Assembly (NCBI RefSeq): GCF_000305775.1
Contig: NC_018866.1
Location: forward strand, 682,001 to 746,000
DNA from: Dehalobacter sp. DCA
GTDB lineage: Bacteria > Bacillota > Desulfitobacteriia > Desulfitobacteriales > Syntrophobotulaceae
Length of the DNA stretch: 64,000 bases
Direction: 5' to 3'
Shown: positions 43,799 to 51,734 of the stretch, piece by piece
Layout: each line of letters starts with the position of its first letter
How positions within the stretch are numbered: position 1 is the first letter of the stretch
Notes under the pieces: generated by a model
What the model was told of the DNA's origin: nothing
What the model saw: the letters and a program-made list of their open reading frames with translations, nothing else
The model's database searches: none
Program-made: the position numbers and the translations under genes

Positions 43799-45400
43799 TT
43801 AGAGATCGTTCCCTGCGTAGGAAAGGTTAAAGCTTTTATTGATCAGCGGAAAATCCGGCACAATATTGCCTTTGACGGCATGACAGAGGGCTGGCCAGTT
43901 GCAGAAAGACGGCGTCCGTATTTTATAGCGGTACACAGTATTGTTCTCGCCTGTCATCAGCCAGTGGATGTTTTCGCCGCGCGGGGCTTCGGTCAAGCCG
44001 AAAGCAAAGCGATACGGTTCAACAGCCTCAACAAGTTTCAGTACTTTCCCTGAAGGCATTTGATTGATCGCCTGGATCATCAGGTTAATGGATTCGAAGC
44101 ACTCCTCTATTTTGGTATTCAGCCGGCAGTTGATATCGCCGTTGTAATGTTCCGGGATATTAAAATTGAGCTGCGGATAAGCTTCGTACGGGAAAGATTT
44201 CCGAACATCATAGCGCAGTCCTGAAGCCCTGCCGCCGGGGCCGACCGTATTCAGATCGGCGGCAATTTTCTGATCTAGAATACCGGTATTTTCTATCCTG
44301 TCAATAAATAAACTGTTGGCTTTAATAATCTCGACAGTGTCCTCAAGCTCGTGGCAAATTTTATTCAGCTGGGCAATCAGACTGGTTTCCTTTCCTGCCA
44401 CAAAGTCTTTTCTAATCCCGCCCGGCTTATTGACACTTCGCAGAAAGCGCATGCCGCATAGCTCATCGGCTAAAGCATAAGCCCAGCCTCTGATCATCCG
44501 GAACTGGAACGTCGCAAACCCGTAAGCAGCGTCAAGACAAACACCGCCGAGATCGCCCAGATGACTGGTGAGTCTCTCCAACTCGGCAAAAATGACCCGG
44601 GTGTAGGCTGCCCTGACCGGAGCTTCGATTCCGACAATCTTTTCGATGGCCTGACAGTACGCCAGGGAATTGGCAAAGGTCTCATCTCCTGAAATCCGTT
44701 CCGAAATATACAGGCATTTCTCAATGCTTTGCTGTTCGGCCAGTTTCTCTATTCCTTTATGGACAAAGTACAATTGTGCTTCAAGATTAATGATCGGTTC
44801 TCCGGCCACACTGAAACGGAAATGGCCCGGTTCGATGATTCCGGCATGGACAGGTCCGACCGGAATCTCATAGACCCCTTCACCTTCAACCTTACGGAAA
44901 TTAATCTCTTCTGCCGCCCGCTGCGGTCTGTATCCGGCTGGAAAAGCTTTATGCAGCGGATAAACCCCGTTCGGCCAGTTGCTATGAAAAACCAGTCTTT
45001 TGGCATCCGGGTGGCCTAACGGGATGATTCCGAATAAATCCTTGATTTCCCGCTCGTACGCTGCCGCAGCTTGGATAATATTGCTGATGGATGGCATTTC
45101 CATTTTGTCGGGACTGACCGACGTTTTCACCACCACAAGCAGTGCCTCCTGTCTGTCCGCAAAAACGTAATAAACGCCAAAGCAGGAATTCTGACTTTGT
45201 TCATCATTGGCAAACATCAAGACAAGCGGATAATCCAGTTCTTTATTCAAGTAGGCGCATATTCCGGGAACACTTTCCGAAGCTGTTTTCAGATAAAGCT
45301 CATGATCCTGGCTATTCCTGTTTCTCCCGCCAATATCGGCCAACTCTGCAACGAAGAACTTTTCTGCGATTATTTGTTTTAATTCGGATGCCTTCATCAT
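43799..45400 (-). CDS. hyfG: NuoCD/HyfG-like large subunit lacking NiFe ligands (Ehr-type)
   Basis: 533 residues from ATG 45400 (GAGGTAG upstream; a second ATG follows directly). Residues ~1-150 are NuoC-like; ~170-533 are NuoD/HyfG-like (GPVHAGIIEPGHFRF, VHKGIEKLAEQ). The two CxxC pairs that bind Ni-Fe are absent: the first site reads ERISGDETFANSLAY where hydrogenases have GxCxxxH, and the C-terminal site reads INKSFNLSYAGNDL with no Cys pair. It is therefore not a working NiFe hydrogenase but an energy-converting-hydrogenase-related (Ehr) subunit. It should dock the 4Fe-4S small subunit onto the membrane arm. A MITE-like element lies ~33 bp upstream of the start. Confidence 0.88.
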   Translation of the reverse strand: MMKASELKQIIAEKFFVAELADIGGRNRNSQDHELYLKTASESVPGICAYLNKELDYPLVLMFANDEQSQNSCFGVYYVFADRQEALLVVVKTSVSPDKMEMPSISNIIQAAAAYEREIKDLFGIIPLGHPDAKRLVFHSNWPNGVYPLHKAFPAGYRPQRAAEEINFRKVEGEGVYEIPVGPVHAGIIEPGHFRFSVAGEPIINLEAQLYFVHKGIEKLAEQQSIEKCLYISERISGDETFANSLAYCQAIEKIVGIEAPVRAAYTRVIFAELERLTSHLGDLGGVCLDAAYGFATFQFRMIRGWAYALADELCGMRFLRSVNKPGGIRKDFVAGKETSLIAQLNKICHELEDTVEIIKANSLFIDRIENTGILDQKIAADLNTVGPGGRASGLRYDVRKSFPYEAYPQLNFNIPEHYNGDINCRLNTKIEECFESINLMIQAINQMPSGKVLKLVEAVEPYRFAFGLTEAPRGENIHWLMTGENNTVYRYKIRTPSFCNWPALCHAVKGNIVPDFPLINKSFNLSYAGNDL

Positions 45401-45432
45401 CTCTACCTCTATTTTCAGCAATATTTCATTGA

Positions 45433-45665
45433 CTAGTACAACGTTCTCAAATTCCCTGCTCAAATAATTCATCCAAGCTTGATTACCCTAAATGAGGTCT
45501 GGGGATCACAATTTCAGCGTTAAGCGGAGCATGGAGGCGGAGCGCGGCTTTTTGCGCCACGGATGGCGCAACAGCCGAAAGCGGAATTGTGGTGCACAGG
45601 TCAACCCGGGAGTTTAACGCAATCATAATCATATATTTGAGTATTTATTACAGGAACTTGTACTA
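45433..45665. repeat. MITE-like element C, fullest copy with TIRs
   Basis: About 233 bp with inverted ends TAGTACAACGTTCTCAAAT (left) and TAGTACAAGTTCCTG (right, reverse complement). The core (about 45499-45603) is the structured repeat with CGGCT/AGCCG and GCGCCA-cgga-TGGCGC stems. It shares its left flank (TCAAATAATTCAT, AAGCTTGATTACC) with element A at 23501-23670, so core and flanks moved together. It lies in the 332-bp gap between hyfF and the large-subunit gene. Confidence 0.82.
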
Positions 45666-45732
45666 ACAGATCGATTCGTAAATATGTTGCTGTCTTTAAA
45701 CCATTTTGTTTTAACAGGATTTACGAATCCCT

Positions 45733-47220
45733 TTATTGGATTGTACCTAGGATAATGCCCTGAGCCTGAATAATCAGCTCCCGGACACTTTCCGGCAGAT
45801 AGATCCCACCGGCTGTAACGGCCACCAACAGAACAGCCAGGCAGATGGTCCCGGGGATGTTGATTTCTCCTGTCCTGGGATCAGCAGCCTCTATACTATC
45901 CGGCTTACCATAAAACATTTTAAAAAGCGTCACAGCTATGCCGGCAAAAACAATCGCCAGTAGCAGAATGAACACAATTCCGACCCAAAGACTGGACTGG
46001 TTGAAGATTGCGGCGATAATGCTGAACTCACTCGCAAATACACTGAAGGGCGGTGTTCCGGCAATTGCAAACAAACCGAGCAGAAAGACCGTTCCCGAAA
46101 CAGGCAACGTCTTCAGAATCCCTTTGATCTTGAAAATCTGTTTGGTGTCATATTTCTGCATGATATTGCCGGCAGATAAAAACAGCATGGATTTGGTCAG
46201 TGAGTGATTGATCATATGCAGCAACCCGCCAAAAACGGACAACGGTGTAAAGATCCCGATCGCAACAGCGATAATTCCCATATGTTCAATACTGGAATAA
46301 GCCAGAAGCCGCTTATAATCCTTCTGCGTCAGAATGAATACCGCTGCGGTGGCAATCGATAAAATCCCGATACCGATGAGGAGCCGCCCGGTAAAGCTGC
46401 TGCTGCCCTGATTGTGATTCACAATGGCCGTCGTCCGGATAATTCCATACATCGCACTGTTCAGAAGAACACCGGACAGCATAGCACTGATCGGTGATGG
46501 AGCCTGACTGTGCGCATCAGGCAGCCAGGTATGCATCGGAGCAAGACCGGCTTTCGTCCCGAATCCGACCAAAATAAAGATAAACGCCAGGCGCAGGACG
46601 GAACTTTTTAAGGATGCCGCGTTGGTATACAGCGCCGTCCAGTCCAAAAATGAGCCACTTTCCAAAATTCCGGCCGAAGAAAGGTGCAGCAAAATGATAC
46701 CCAGCAGGGCAACCGCAATGCCGACAGAACAGATAATTACATACTTCCACGCCGCTTCAAGCGCATAGCGATTGTTATAAAAGCCGACCAAAAAGGCTGA
46801 GGCCAGCGTTGTCGCTTCGATCGCAATCCACATCAGACCCATGTTTTTGACTGTCAGCGCCAGTACCATCGTAAAAATAAAAGTCACCATCAGCATATAG
46901 TACAGCCGAATTTTTTTGACCGGCAGCTTACCCTGTCTGACTTCTTCCTCAAGATAACCGATCGAAAAGATGGCCGCCATCAAACCTATCGTCAGGACAA
47001 TATCCAGAATCATCATGCTCAGAGCATCGAGATAAAAAAATCCGCCCAGCGAAGAATAGGCAATCGCTCCATATCGTATGACTCTATGGGTCAGAATGGC
47101 TGCAATGATCAGCAGCAGCACGGCTGATGAGACATTGACGAGGTGCTGCAGCCGCTTAGGTTTAAGTATAAAGAGCAGCAGTAAGGCAATGATTGGAATG
47201 ACCAGAAGTAAAAAGCCCAT
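45733..47220 (-). CDS. hyfF: Hydrogenase-4-like membrane subunit HyfF (antiporter-like)
   Basis: 495 residues, about 14 membrane helices, NuoL/M/N-MrpD family. Visible: LMWIAIEATTLASAFLVGFY with the conserved Glu of helix 5, the lysine-bearing FGTKAGLAPMHTWLPDAHSQ, APSPISAMLSG, and AYSSIEHMGIIAVAIG. These residues line the proton (or sodium) channel. It should form one ion-pumping unit of the membrane arm. It follows hyfE after 11 bp. Confidence 0.92.
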   Translation of the reverse strand: MGFLLLVIPIIALLLLFILKPKRLQHLVNVSSAVLLLIIAAILTHRVIRYGAIAYSSLGGFFYLDALSMMILDIVLTIGLMAAIFSIGYLEEEVRQGKLPVKKIRLYYMLMVTFIFTMVLALTVKNMGLMWIAIEATTLASAFLVGFYNNRYALEAAWKYVIICSVGIAVALLGIILLHLSSAGILESGSFLDWTALYTNAASLKSSVLRLAFIFILVGFGTKAGLAPMHTWLPDAHSQAPSPISAMLSGVLLNSAMYGIIRTTAIVNHNQGSSSFTGRLLIGIGILSIATAAVFILTQKDYKRLLAYSSIEHMGIIAVAIGIFTPLSVFGGLLHMINHSLTKSMLFLSAGNIMQKYDTKQIFKIKGILKTLPVSGTVFLLGLFAIAGTPPFSVFASEFSIIAAIFNQSSLWVGIVFILLLAIVFAGIAVTLFKMFYGKPDSIEAADPRTGEINIPGTICLAVLLVAVTAGGIYLPESVRELIIQAQGIILGTIQ

Positions 47221-47231
47221 ATCGTTGTATC

Positions 47232-47891
47232 TTATCCTTTCAGATTATTGAGTTGATCCGTATCAATGGAGTCAAATTGGTCATTAATTCGAAACGTCAG
47301 CATACCCATGATCAGAACGAAGGTCACCAGGTCAATGAATATCCCAAGGTCCACAATGAAAGGCATTCCCTGCGTTGCGAGCATGGCCGTGATATACAGA
47401 CCGTTTTCGATGACCAGAAAGCCAATGATTTGTCCAAGCGCTTTTTTACGGCTGATCATAAAGAAAAGGCCGATCCAGATCACGGAAACCGAGTTGACGA
47501 GCTGCATATTGGACATCCCCTGGCTGCTGCCGTCAATCGTTACCAGCGTGAAATAAGAAAAAATAACCAGTCCGCAGCAGACCAAAACCAGGATCGGAAT
47601 ATTCAGGATAAAGTCTTTTTCAACTTTGTACCTTACAGAGGCATATGTCCTGTTCAGAAGACCCGGAATGTAGATGACTTTCAGAACAACAATCAGGATA
47701 CAGATAATCAAAATATCCCAGCGTCCTTCGTCCAACAGGCTTCTGACTCCCATGACCCCGGCAGCCAGAGCAATCAGCATGGACTGAATCCGGAAAGACT
47801 TGATATAGGAGCTGATTCGTTTATTGGCCATAAGCACAAAAGAAGAAAGTAAAATCAGCACAGACAAGGTTTCCAAAAGATTTTCAGACAT
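47232..47891 (-). CDS. hyfE: Hydrogenase-4-like membrane subunit HyfE
   Basis: 219 residues from ATG 47891, which has GGGAGG 7 nt upstream and overlaps the hyfC stop by 8 bp. About seven helices; the C-terminal part is NuoK-like (ALGQIIGFLVIENGLYITAML with Glu in helix, GIFIDLVTFVLIMGML). The N-terminal half (LILLSSFVLMANKRISSYIK) is the HyfE-specific region. It contributes to the ion path of the membrane arm. Confidence 0.9.
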   Translation of the reverse strand: MSENLLETLSVLILLSSFVLMANKRISSYIKSFRIQSMLIALAAGVMGVRSLLDEGRWDILIICILIVVLKVIYIPGLLNRTYASVRYKVEKDFILNIPILVLVCCGLVIFSYFTLVTIDGSSQGMSNMQLVNSVSVIWIGLFFMISRKKALGQIIGFLVIENGLYITAMLATQGMPFIVDLGIFIDLVTFVLIMGMLTFRINDQFDSIDTDQLNNLKG

Positions 47892-48840
47892 GATAACCTC
47901 CCAGGATAAAGAATTGCAAAATTCCCAGAAAAGCGAGAATAAAAGATAAGGCAGCCAGATTCGGGATGCTGAAAAGCTTAAACTTAACGGTATTGACTTC
48001 AATCAATGCGATGACCACCGCCATAAGGACCACTTTGAGCAAATAAAGCAGAAGTGACAAAATAACAGCGCCGAAGCCCATAAACGGAATCAGCTGGTCA
48101 TGCGGAATGAATAAATTCACAAAAAGTGTTATAAAAACCAACTGTTTCACTGCTGCGCCGTATTCCAACAAAGCTAGGTGCCGGCCTGAATACTCCAGGA
48201 TCATCGCTTCATGCACCATCGTTAATTCCAGATGGGTGGACGGATCATCGACCGGGATCCTGGATGTCTCTGCAATGATAATGATCAGCAGCGCCAACCC
48301 CACCATCATATAAACCGGATGAGCCAAAGGAAACCCTGTAACCTGTACGGTCTGCATAATGCGAGGCAGTGAAGTGGACCCGGAAAGGAGGCCTACCGTA
48401 AACAGGGTTACAAGGATGGATGGTTCAATCAGTGAAGAAATCATGGCCTCCCTGCTGCTTCCCATCCCGCCGAAGGTACTCCCCGTATCCAGGGCTGCAG
48501 CCATCATAAAAAACCTGCCGAGTGCCAGGATGGAAACGAGCATAATAAAATCACCCGGAATCAGAACCGGTACAATCTTGGTTGACACAGGAACCAGTAG
48601 CGCGGCAGTCAGAGCTGTCGCAAAAACGATATACGGAGCTGCCTTGTAAATCCACGAAGATACCTCTGAAACGACAGAGGTCTTTTGCAGCAGTTTATAA
48701 AGATCAAAATACATCTGCAAGACAGGCGCACCTTTGCGCTTTTGGGTCAAAGCCTTGACCTTTTTGATCAGGCCGCCCACAAGCGGTGCAGCCAAAAGAA
48801 TCACAATCAGTTGAATGATTATATAGGCGATGCTGTTCAT
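47884..48840 (-). CDS. hyfC: Hydrogenase-4-like membrane subunit HyfC (NuoH-like)
   Basis: 318 residues from ATG 48840 (GGAAGGATAGG upstream); an in-frame ATG at 48879 with GAGG at 10 nt is an alternative adding 13 residues. Eight helices; hallmarks are LVGGLIKKVKALTQKRKGAPVLQ, the quinone-module-like loop IAETSRIPVDDPSTHLELTM and VHEAMILEYSGRHLALLEYG. This is the subunit linking the soluble 4Fe-4S arm to the membrane pumps. The gene lies 79 bp after hyfB. Confidence 0.92.
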   Translation of the reverse strand: MNSIAYIIIQLIVILLAAPLVGGLIKKVKALTQKRKGAPVLQMYFDLYKLLQKTSVVSEVSSWIYKAAPYIVFATALTAALLVPVSTKIVPVLIPGDFIMLVSILALGRFFMMAAALDTGSTFGGMGSSREAMISSLIEPSILVTLFTVGLLSGSTSLPRIMQTVQVTGFPLAHPVYMMVGLALLIIIIAETSRIPVDDPSTHLELTMVHEAMILEYSGRHLALLEYGAAVKQLVFITLFVNLFIPHDQLIPFMGFGAVILSLLLYLLKVVLMAVVIALIEVNTVKFKLFSIPNLAALSFILAFLGILQFFILGGYHV

Positions 48841-48919
48841 TGCTTCATTTCCTATCCTTCCCGGTGTACAGTCTTTCATTAAACTTCTGCCTCGAATGCC
48901 AATCCCTCAGTCAAATTGT

Positions 48920-50971
48920 TTAAGCCAAACGGTTATAGAGCATCAGTAAGAGAACCGCCGCAAATATATAGATCAAATAACTATGGATGCTGCCGGTTTG
49001 AATTTTATACTTTGTTCTTTGGGAAAATTTCTGAAGTCTTTTGATGACAGGATGATAGAGGTAATCTTCAAATATCGAGGCGACCGTCGTCGCATATTCG
49101 ATCGACTCCGGATAATAGAAGGAGTCTCCCTCTGTCGTAATTTTCCTGGTTGGTCTGAACAGGATCCTGAAAACAATCTTGATCGGTTTGGAAAAACCTG
49201 TCGCGCTGTACTGCATGCGTGCATTCAGCGCTTCAAAGCCGCAGTCCCACGTTCCGTATTTTTGTTCGATATATTTACCGCCAACGATCCGGATGACCAG
49301 AAGCGTAAACAGGATGATTCCGGCCAAAGCCAGGACCAGGGCCACCGGAGATATAATGCCCGGGGAAACCGTCAGCGGATAATAAACCAGCATAAAGCCT
49401 CCCTGAAGCTGACTGAAGACTGAGCCGCCGCCGAGACTGCCAACGACCGGATCCAAGAGCTTTAAGATCGTTAACGGAAAAAGTCCGATCCCGAGACAGA
49501 TCAACGCAAGAATGCCCATACCGATATTCATGGTTTTGGGAACTTCCTGCGCATTCGCGGCTTGTTCGCTTCGCGGAAGGCCTAGAAAGGATATCCCGAA
49601 CAGCTTCACAAAACAGGCTGCAGCCAACGCTCCGGTCAAAGCCAATGCTGCCACGGCGACAGCCGAAAAGAAGTTTAGGCCGAACTGTCCGGGCAGTATA
49701 TTGGCAAATAAGGACTGATATGTCAGCCATTCACTGATAAAGCCATTAAACGGTACAATTGCCGATATGGCCAAAGAAAAGCACAGGATCATGAAACCGG
49801 TAACGGGCATCTTTTTCAGAAGCCCGCCAAGTTTTTCGATGTCTTTAGTATGTACGGCATATTGAATTGCTCCGGCTCCGAGAAACAGACCCCCTTTAAA
49901 CAGAGTATGGTTGAACGTATGCAGCAGCGCTGCTGATAAGGCCAGGCCGCCGATGAGCAAATGGTTCTGGGCAAAGGCGATATACGAGACCCCTAAGCCA
50001 ATCAGGATAATCCCGATATTTTCTACGCTATGAAAGGCCAGCAGTCTTTTAATATTATGTTCCATCAAAGCATAGGCAACCCCAAGTACAGCTGACAGCA
50101 TGCCCAGAACAAGAATGACAATTCCCCACCAGGTATTCTGCACGCCTAAATAGCAAAGCACAAAACGGATCAGTCCGTAGATGGCCGTCTTGATCATGAT
50201 TCCCGACATCAGCGCCGAGACATTGCTCGGGGCAGCCGGGTGAGCGTAAGGCAGCCAGATATGCAGCGGGATAACGCCTGCTTTTGTGCCAAAGCCAACC
50301 AAAAATAAGATGAAGGCAATGTTTCTGGCCATTTCGGGGATTGCTGCGCCATTTTGAGCTATCGTCAGATCGAAGGAATGTGTATAGTGATAAATGATCA
50401 TGAATCCAATTAAAAGACAAGCAGTTGCCAGATGGGTCATTACAATATATAACGTTCCGGCTTGCTGATTTTCTTCTTTTTCCGATTCAAATACTACCAG
50501 GAAATAAGACAGCAAAGACATTGCTTCCCAGGAGATATAGAAAAATACGGCATTGGCCGAGGTTAGTACAAAAAACATCGAAATGATAAACATTACATAT
50601 AGAAAGTTAAACAGGCCGATGTTCCTTTTCCCGTTGTAATGGGATATATAGCCAATCGAGTAGATCGAAACACAAAAGACCAGGATCGACAGTGCCAGCA
50701 CAAAGAAAGCAGAAAGATTGTCAATACTGATCTCCAGGGTAATGAACGGAATCGCGGATTGCAGTGAAAAAATGCTCAGTGTCTCGACTTCTGTGAAGAT
50801 TTTCCCGATTGAAGCTGCCGCTGCGGCCACAGATGCCACAACACAGATCGCATTGACAATCATATTGCCGGTATTTTGTTTTTGAACAAAGAGATATCCG
50901 AGGGAAATGACAGCTCCGAGCAGATAGCCAAATATCGAGACTAGATATAAATGATGCAGTAAAAGCTCCAT
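48920..50971 (-). CDS. hyfB: Hydrogenase-4-like membrane subunit HyfB (NuoL-like)
   Basis: 683 residues from ATG 50971 (GGAGG 11 nt upstream; in-frame ATGs at 51004 and 50989 are possible). About 16 helices. Antiporter-family blocks: FYISWEAMSLLSYFLVVFES with the key Glu, FGTKAGVIPLHIWLPYAHPA, APSNVSALMSGIMIK, AFHSVENIGIILIGLG. The long C-terminal part (~450-683) ends with an extra helix (YLIYIFAAVLLLMLYNRL). First structural gene of the complex, starting 33 bp after the tetR stop. Confidence 0.92.
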   Translation of the reverse strand: MELLLHHLYLVSIFGYLLGAVISLGYLFVQKQNTGNMIVNAICVVASVAAAAASIGKIFTEVETLSIFSLQSAIPFITLEISIDNLSAFFVLALSILVFCVSIYSIGYISHYNGKRNIGLFNFLYVMFIISMFFVLTSANAVFFYISWEAMSLLSYFLVVFESEKEENQQAGTLYIVMTHLATACLLIGFMIIYHYTHSFDLTIAQNGAAIPEMARNIAFILFLVGFGTKAGVIPLHIWLPYAHPAAPSNVSALMSGIMIKTAIYGLIRFVLCYLGVQNTWWGIVILVLGMLSAVLGVAYALMEHNIKRLLAFHSVENIGIILIGLGVSYIAFAQNHLLIGGLALSAALLHTFNHTLFKGGLFLGAGAIQYAVHTKDIEKLGGLLKKMPVTGFMILCFSLAISAIVPFNGFISEWLTYQSLFANILPGQFGLNFFSAVAVAALALTGALAAACFVKLFGISFLGLPRSEQAANAQEVPKTMNIGMGILALICLGIGLFPLTILKLLDPVVGSLGGGSVFSQLQGGFMLVYYPLTVSPGIISPVALVLALAGIILFTLLVIRIVGGKYIEQKYGTWDCGFEALNARMQYSATGFSKPIKIVFRILFRPTRKITTEGDSFYYPESIEYATTVASIFEDYLYHPVIKRLQKFSQRTKYKIQTGSIHSYLIYIFAAVLLLMLYNRLA

Positions 50972-51004
50972 GAGACATTCGTCCTCCATATGTGAAATCA
51001 ACAT

Positions 51005-51562
51005 TTAACCATTTGAACAGATCCCCCGCCAGAAATTCTCCCAAATCTCCTCAAAATGGACAGTCACATCTTCAGGCTGATAAATGAGGATGCTTGACAG
51101 CAGCCCGTGAGTCATGGCCGTATAGGATATTGCCACGGATTCGGGATCCTGGCACCGGATAATCCCTTTATCCATATTGGCTTGAATAATACCTTTAACC
51201 ATTTGAAACCGCTCTTCTGATAAGCAGTGGATTTTTGCGATCAGCGTTTCAGCGAAAGCTTTGGGTGGAAAAAGCAACAGCCTCTTCCAGAAATACAGTT
51301 TGGTCAGCGACTTGTCATAGTAATCGAGGATCATAACGAACATGCTTTTCAGATCATCACAATGCGCGTTGATTTCCAAGAAGTACTGGTTAATTTCCCG
51401 ATTGATGACCGCATACAATAAATCTTCTTTACTGGAAAAGTGGGCATAGATCGATGCTTTTTGGATGCCAACTTCACTGGCAACTTCGGTTAGGGAAAAC
51501 TCTGTCCCTTTGTCTGCAAACAATCTGAAAGCCGAGTCCATCAGCTTTTGCTTCGTTTCCAC
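51005..51562 (-). CDS. TetR family regulator of the Ehr operon
   Basis: 185 residues from GTG 51562 (TTGGAGGAAC upstream). N-terminal HTH at ~8-52 (LMDSAFRLFADKGTEFSLTE, VASEVGIQKASIYAHFSSKE, DLLYAVI). The ligand-binding helical domain follows (~60-185). An 18-bp palindromic operator overlaps the transcription start region just upstream, so autorepression is expected; because hyfB begins directly after, the regulator should control the whole complex. The ligand is not known. Confidence 0.92.
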   Translation of the reverse strand: METKQKLMDSAFRLFADKGTEFSLTEVASEVGIQKASIYAHFSSKEDLLYAVINREINQYFLEINAHCDDLKSMFVMILDYYDKSLTKLYFWKRLLLFPPKAFAETLIAKIHCLSEERFQMVKGIIQANMDKGIIRCQDPESVAISYTAMTHGLLSSILIYQPEDVTVHFEEIWENFWRGICSNG

Positions 51563-51590
51563 AGCAGTGTTCCTCCAAAAAACAAAATGC

Positions 51591-51608
51591 CTACCTAACG
51601 TTAGGTAG
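51591..51608. promoter_or_regulatory. TetR operator
   Basis: Perfect palindrome CTACCTAACGTTAGGTAG, immediately downstream of the -10 hexamer of the tetR-hyf promoter and ~30 bp before the tetR start codon. Confidence 0.85.
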
Positions 51609-51617
51609 CCTTAATAA

Positions 51618-51646
51618 ATTATAGGATTGACCCAATAACTTGTCAA
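51618..51646 (-). promoter_or_regulatory. Sigma-A promoter of tetR-hyf operon
   Basis: Minus strand TTGACA, 17-nt spacer, TATAAT, exact consensus. The operator lies at about +1 to +20, where repressor binding would block RNA polymerase. Confidence 0.9.
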
Positions 51647-51660
51647 GCTCTTTAGAAAAG

Positions 51661-51691
51661 TTCATAAAGTATCTTGCACCGGAAAATAATA
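51661..51691 (+). promoter_or_regulatory. Possible sigma-G-type promoter of the ger operon
   Basis: TTCATA, 18 nt, AATAATA, ending 44 nt before the first gerAC start. This fits loosely the forespore sigma-G consensus (TGnATA / CATAMTA), which drives ger operons in spore formers. The match is imperfect. Confidence 0.35.
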
Positions 51692-51734
51692 GACTTATAA
51701 CGTTCATCAAGAAGAAAAAAGTGAGGCGCTACCA

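Noticed and set aside
43799-45400. Working NiFe hydrogenase large subunit
   Set aside because: Overall similarity to HyfG is clear, but both Cys pairs needed for the NiFe site are missing, so the Ehr interpretation is preferred.
47253-47852. 199-codon open frame opposite hyfE
   Set aside because: Rich in His, Asn, Asp and Gln as expected from reading a membrane-protein gene backwards; no family match and no start signals.
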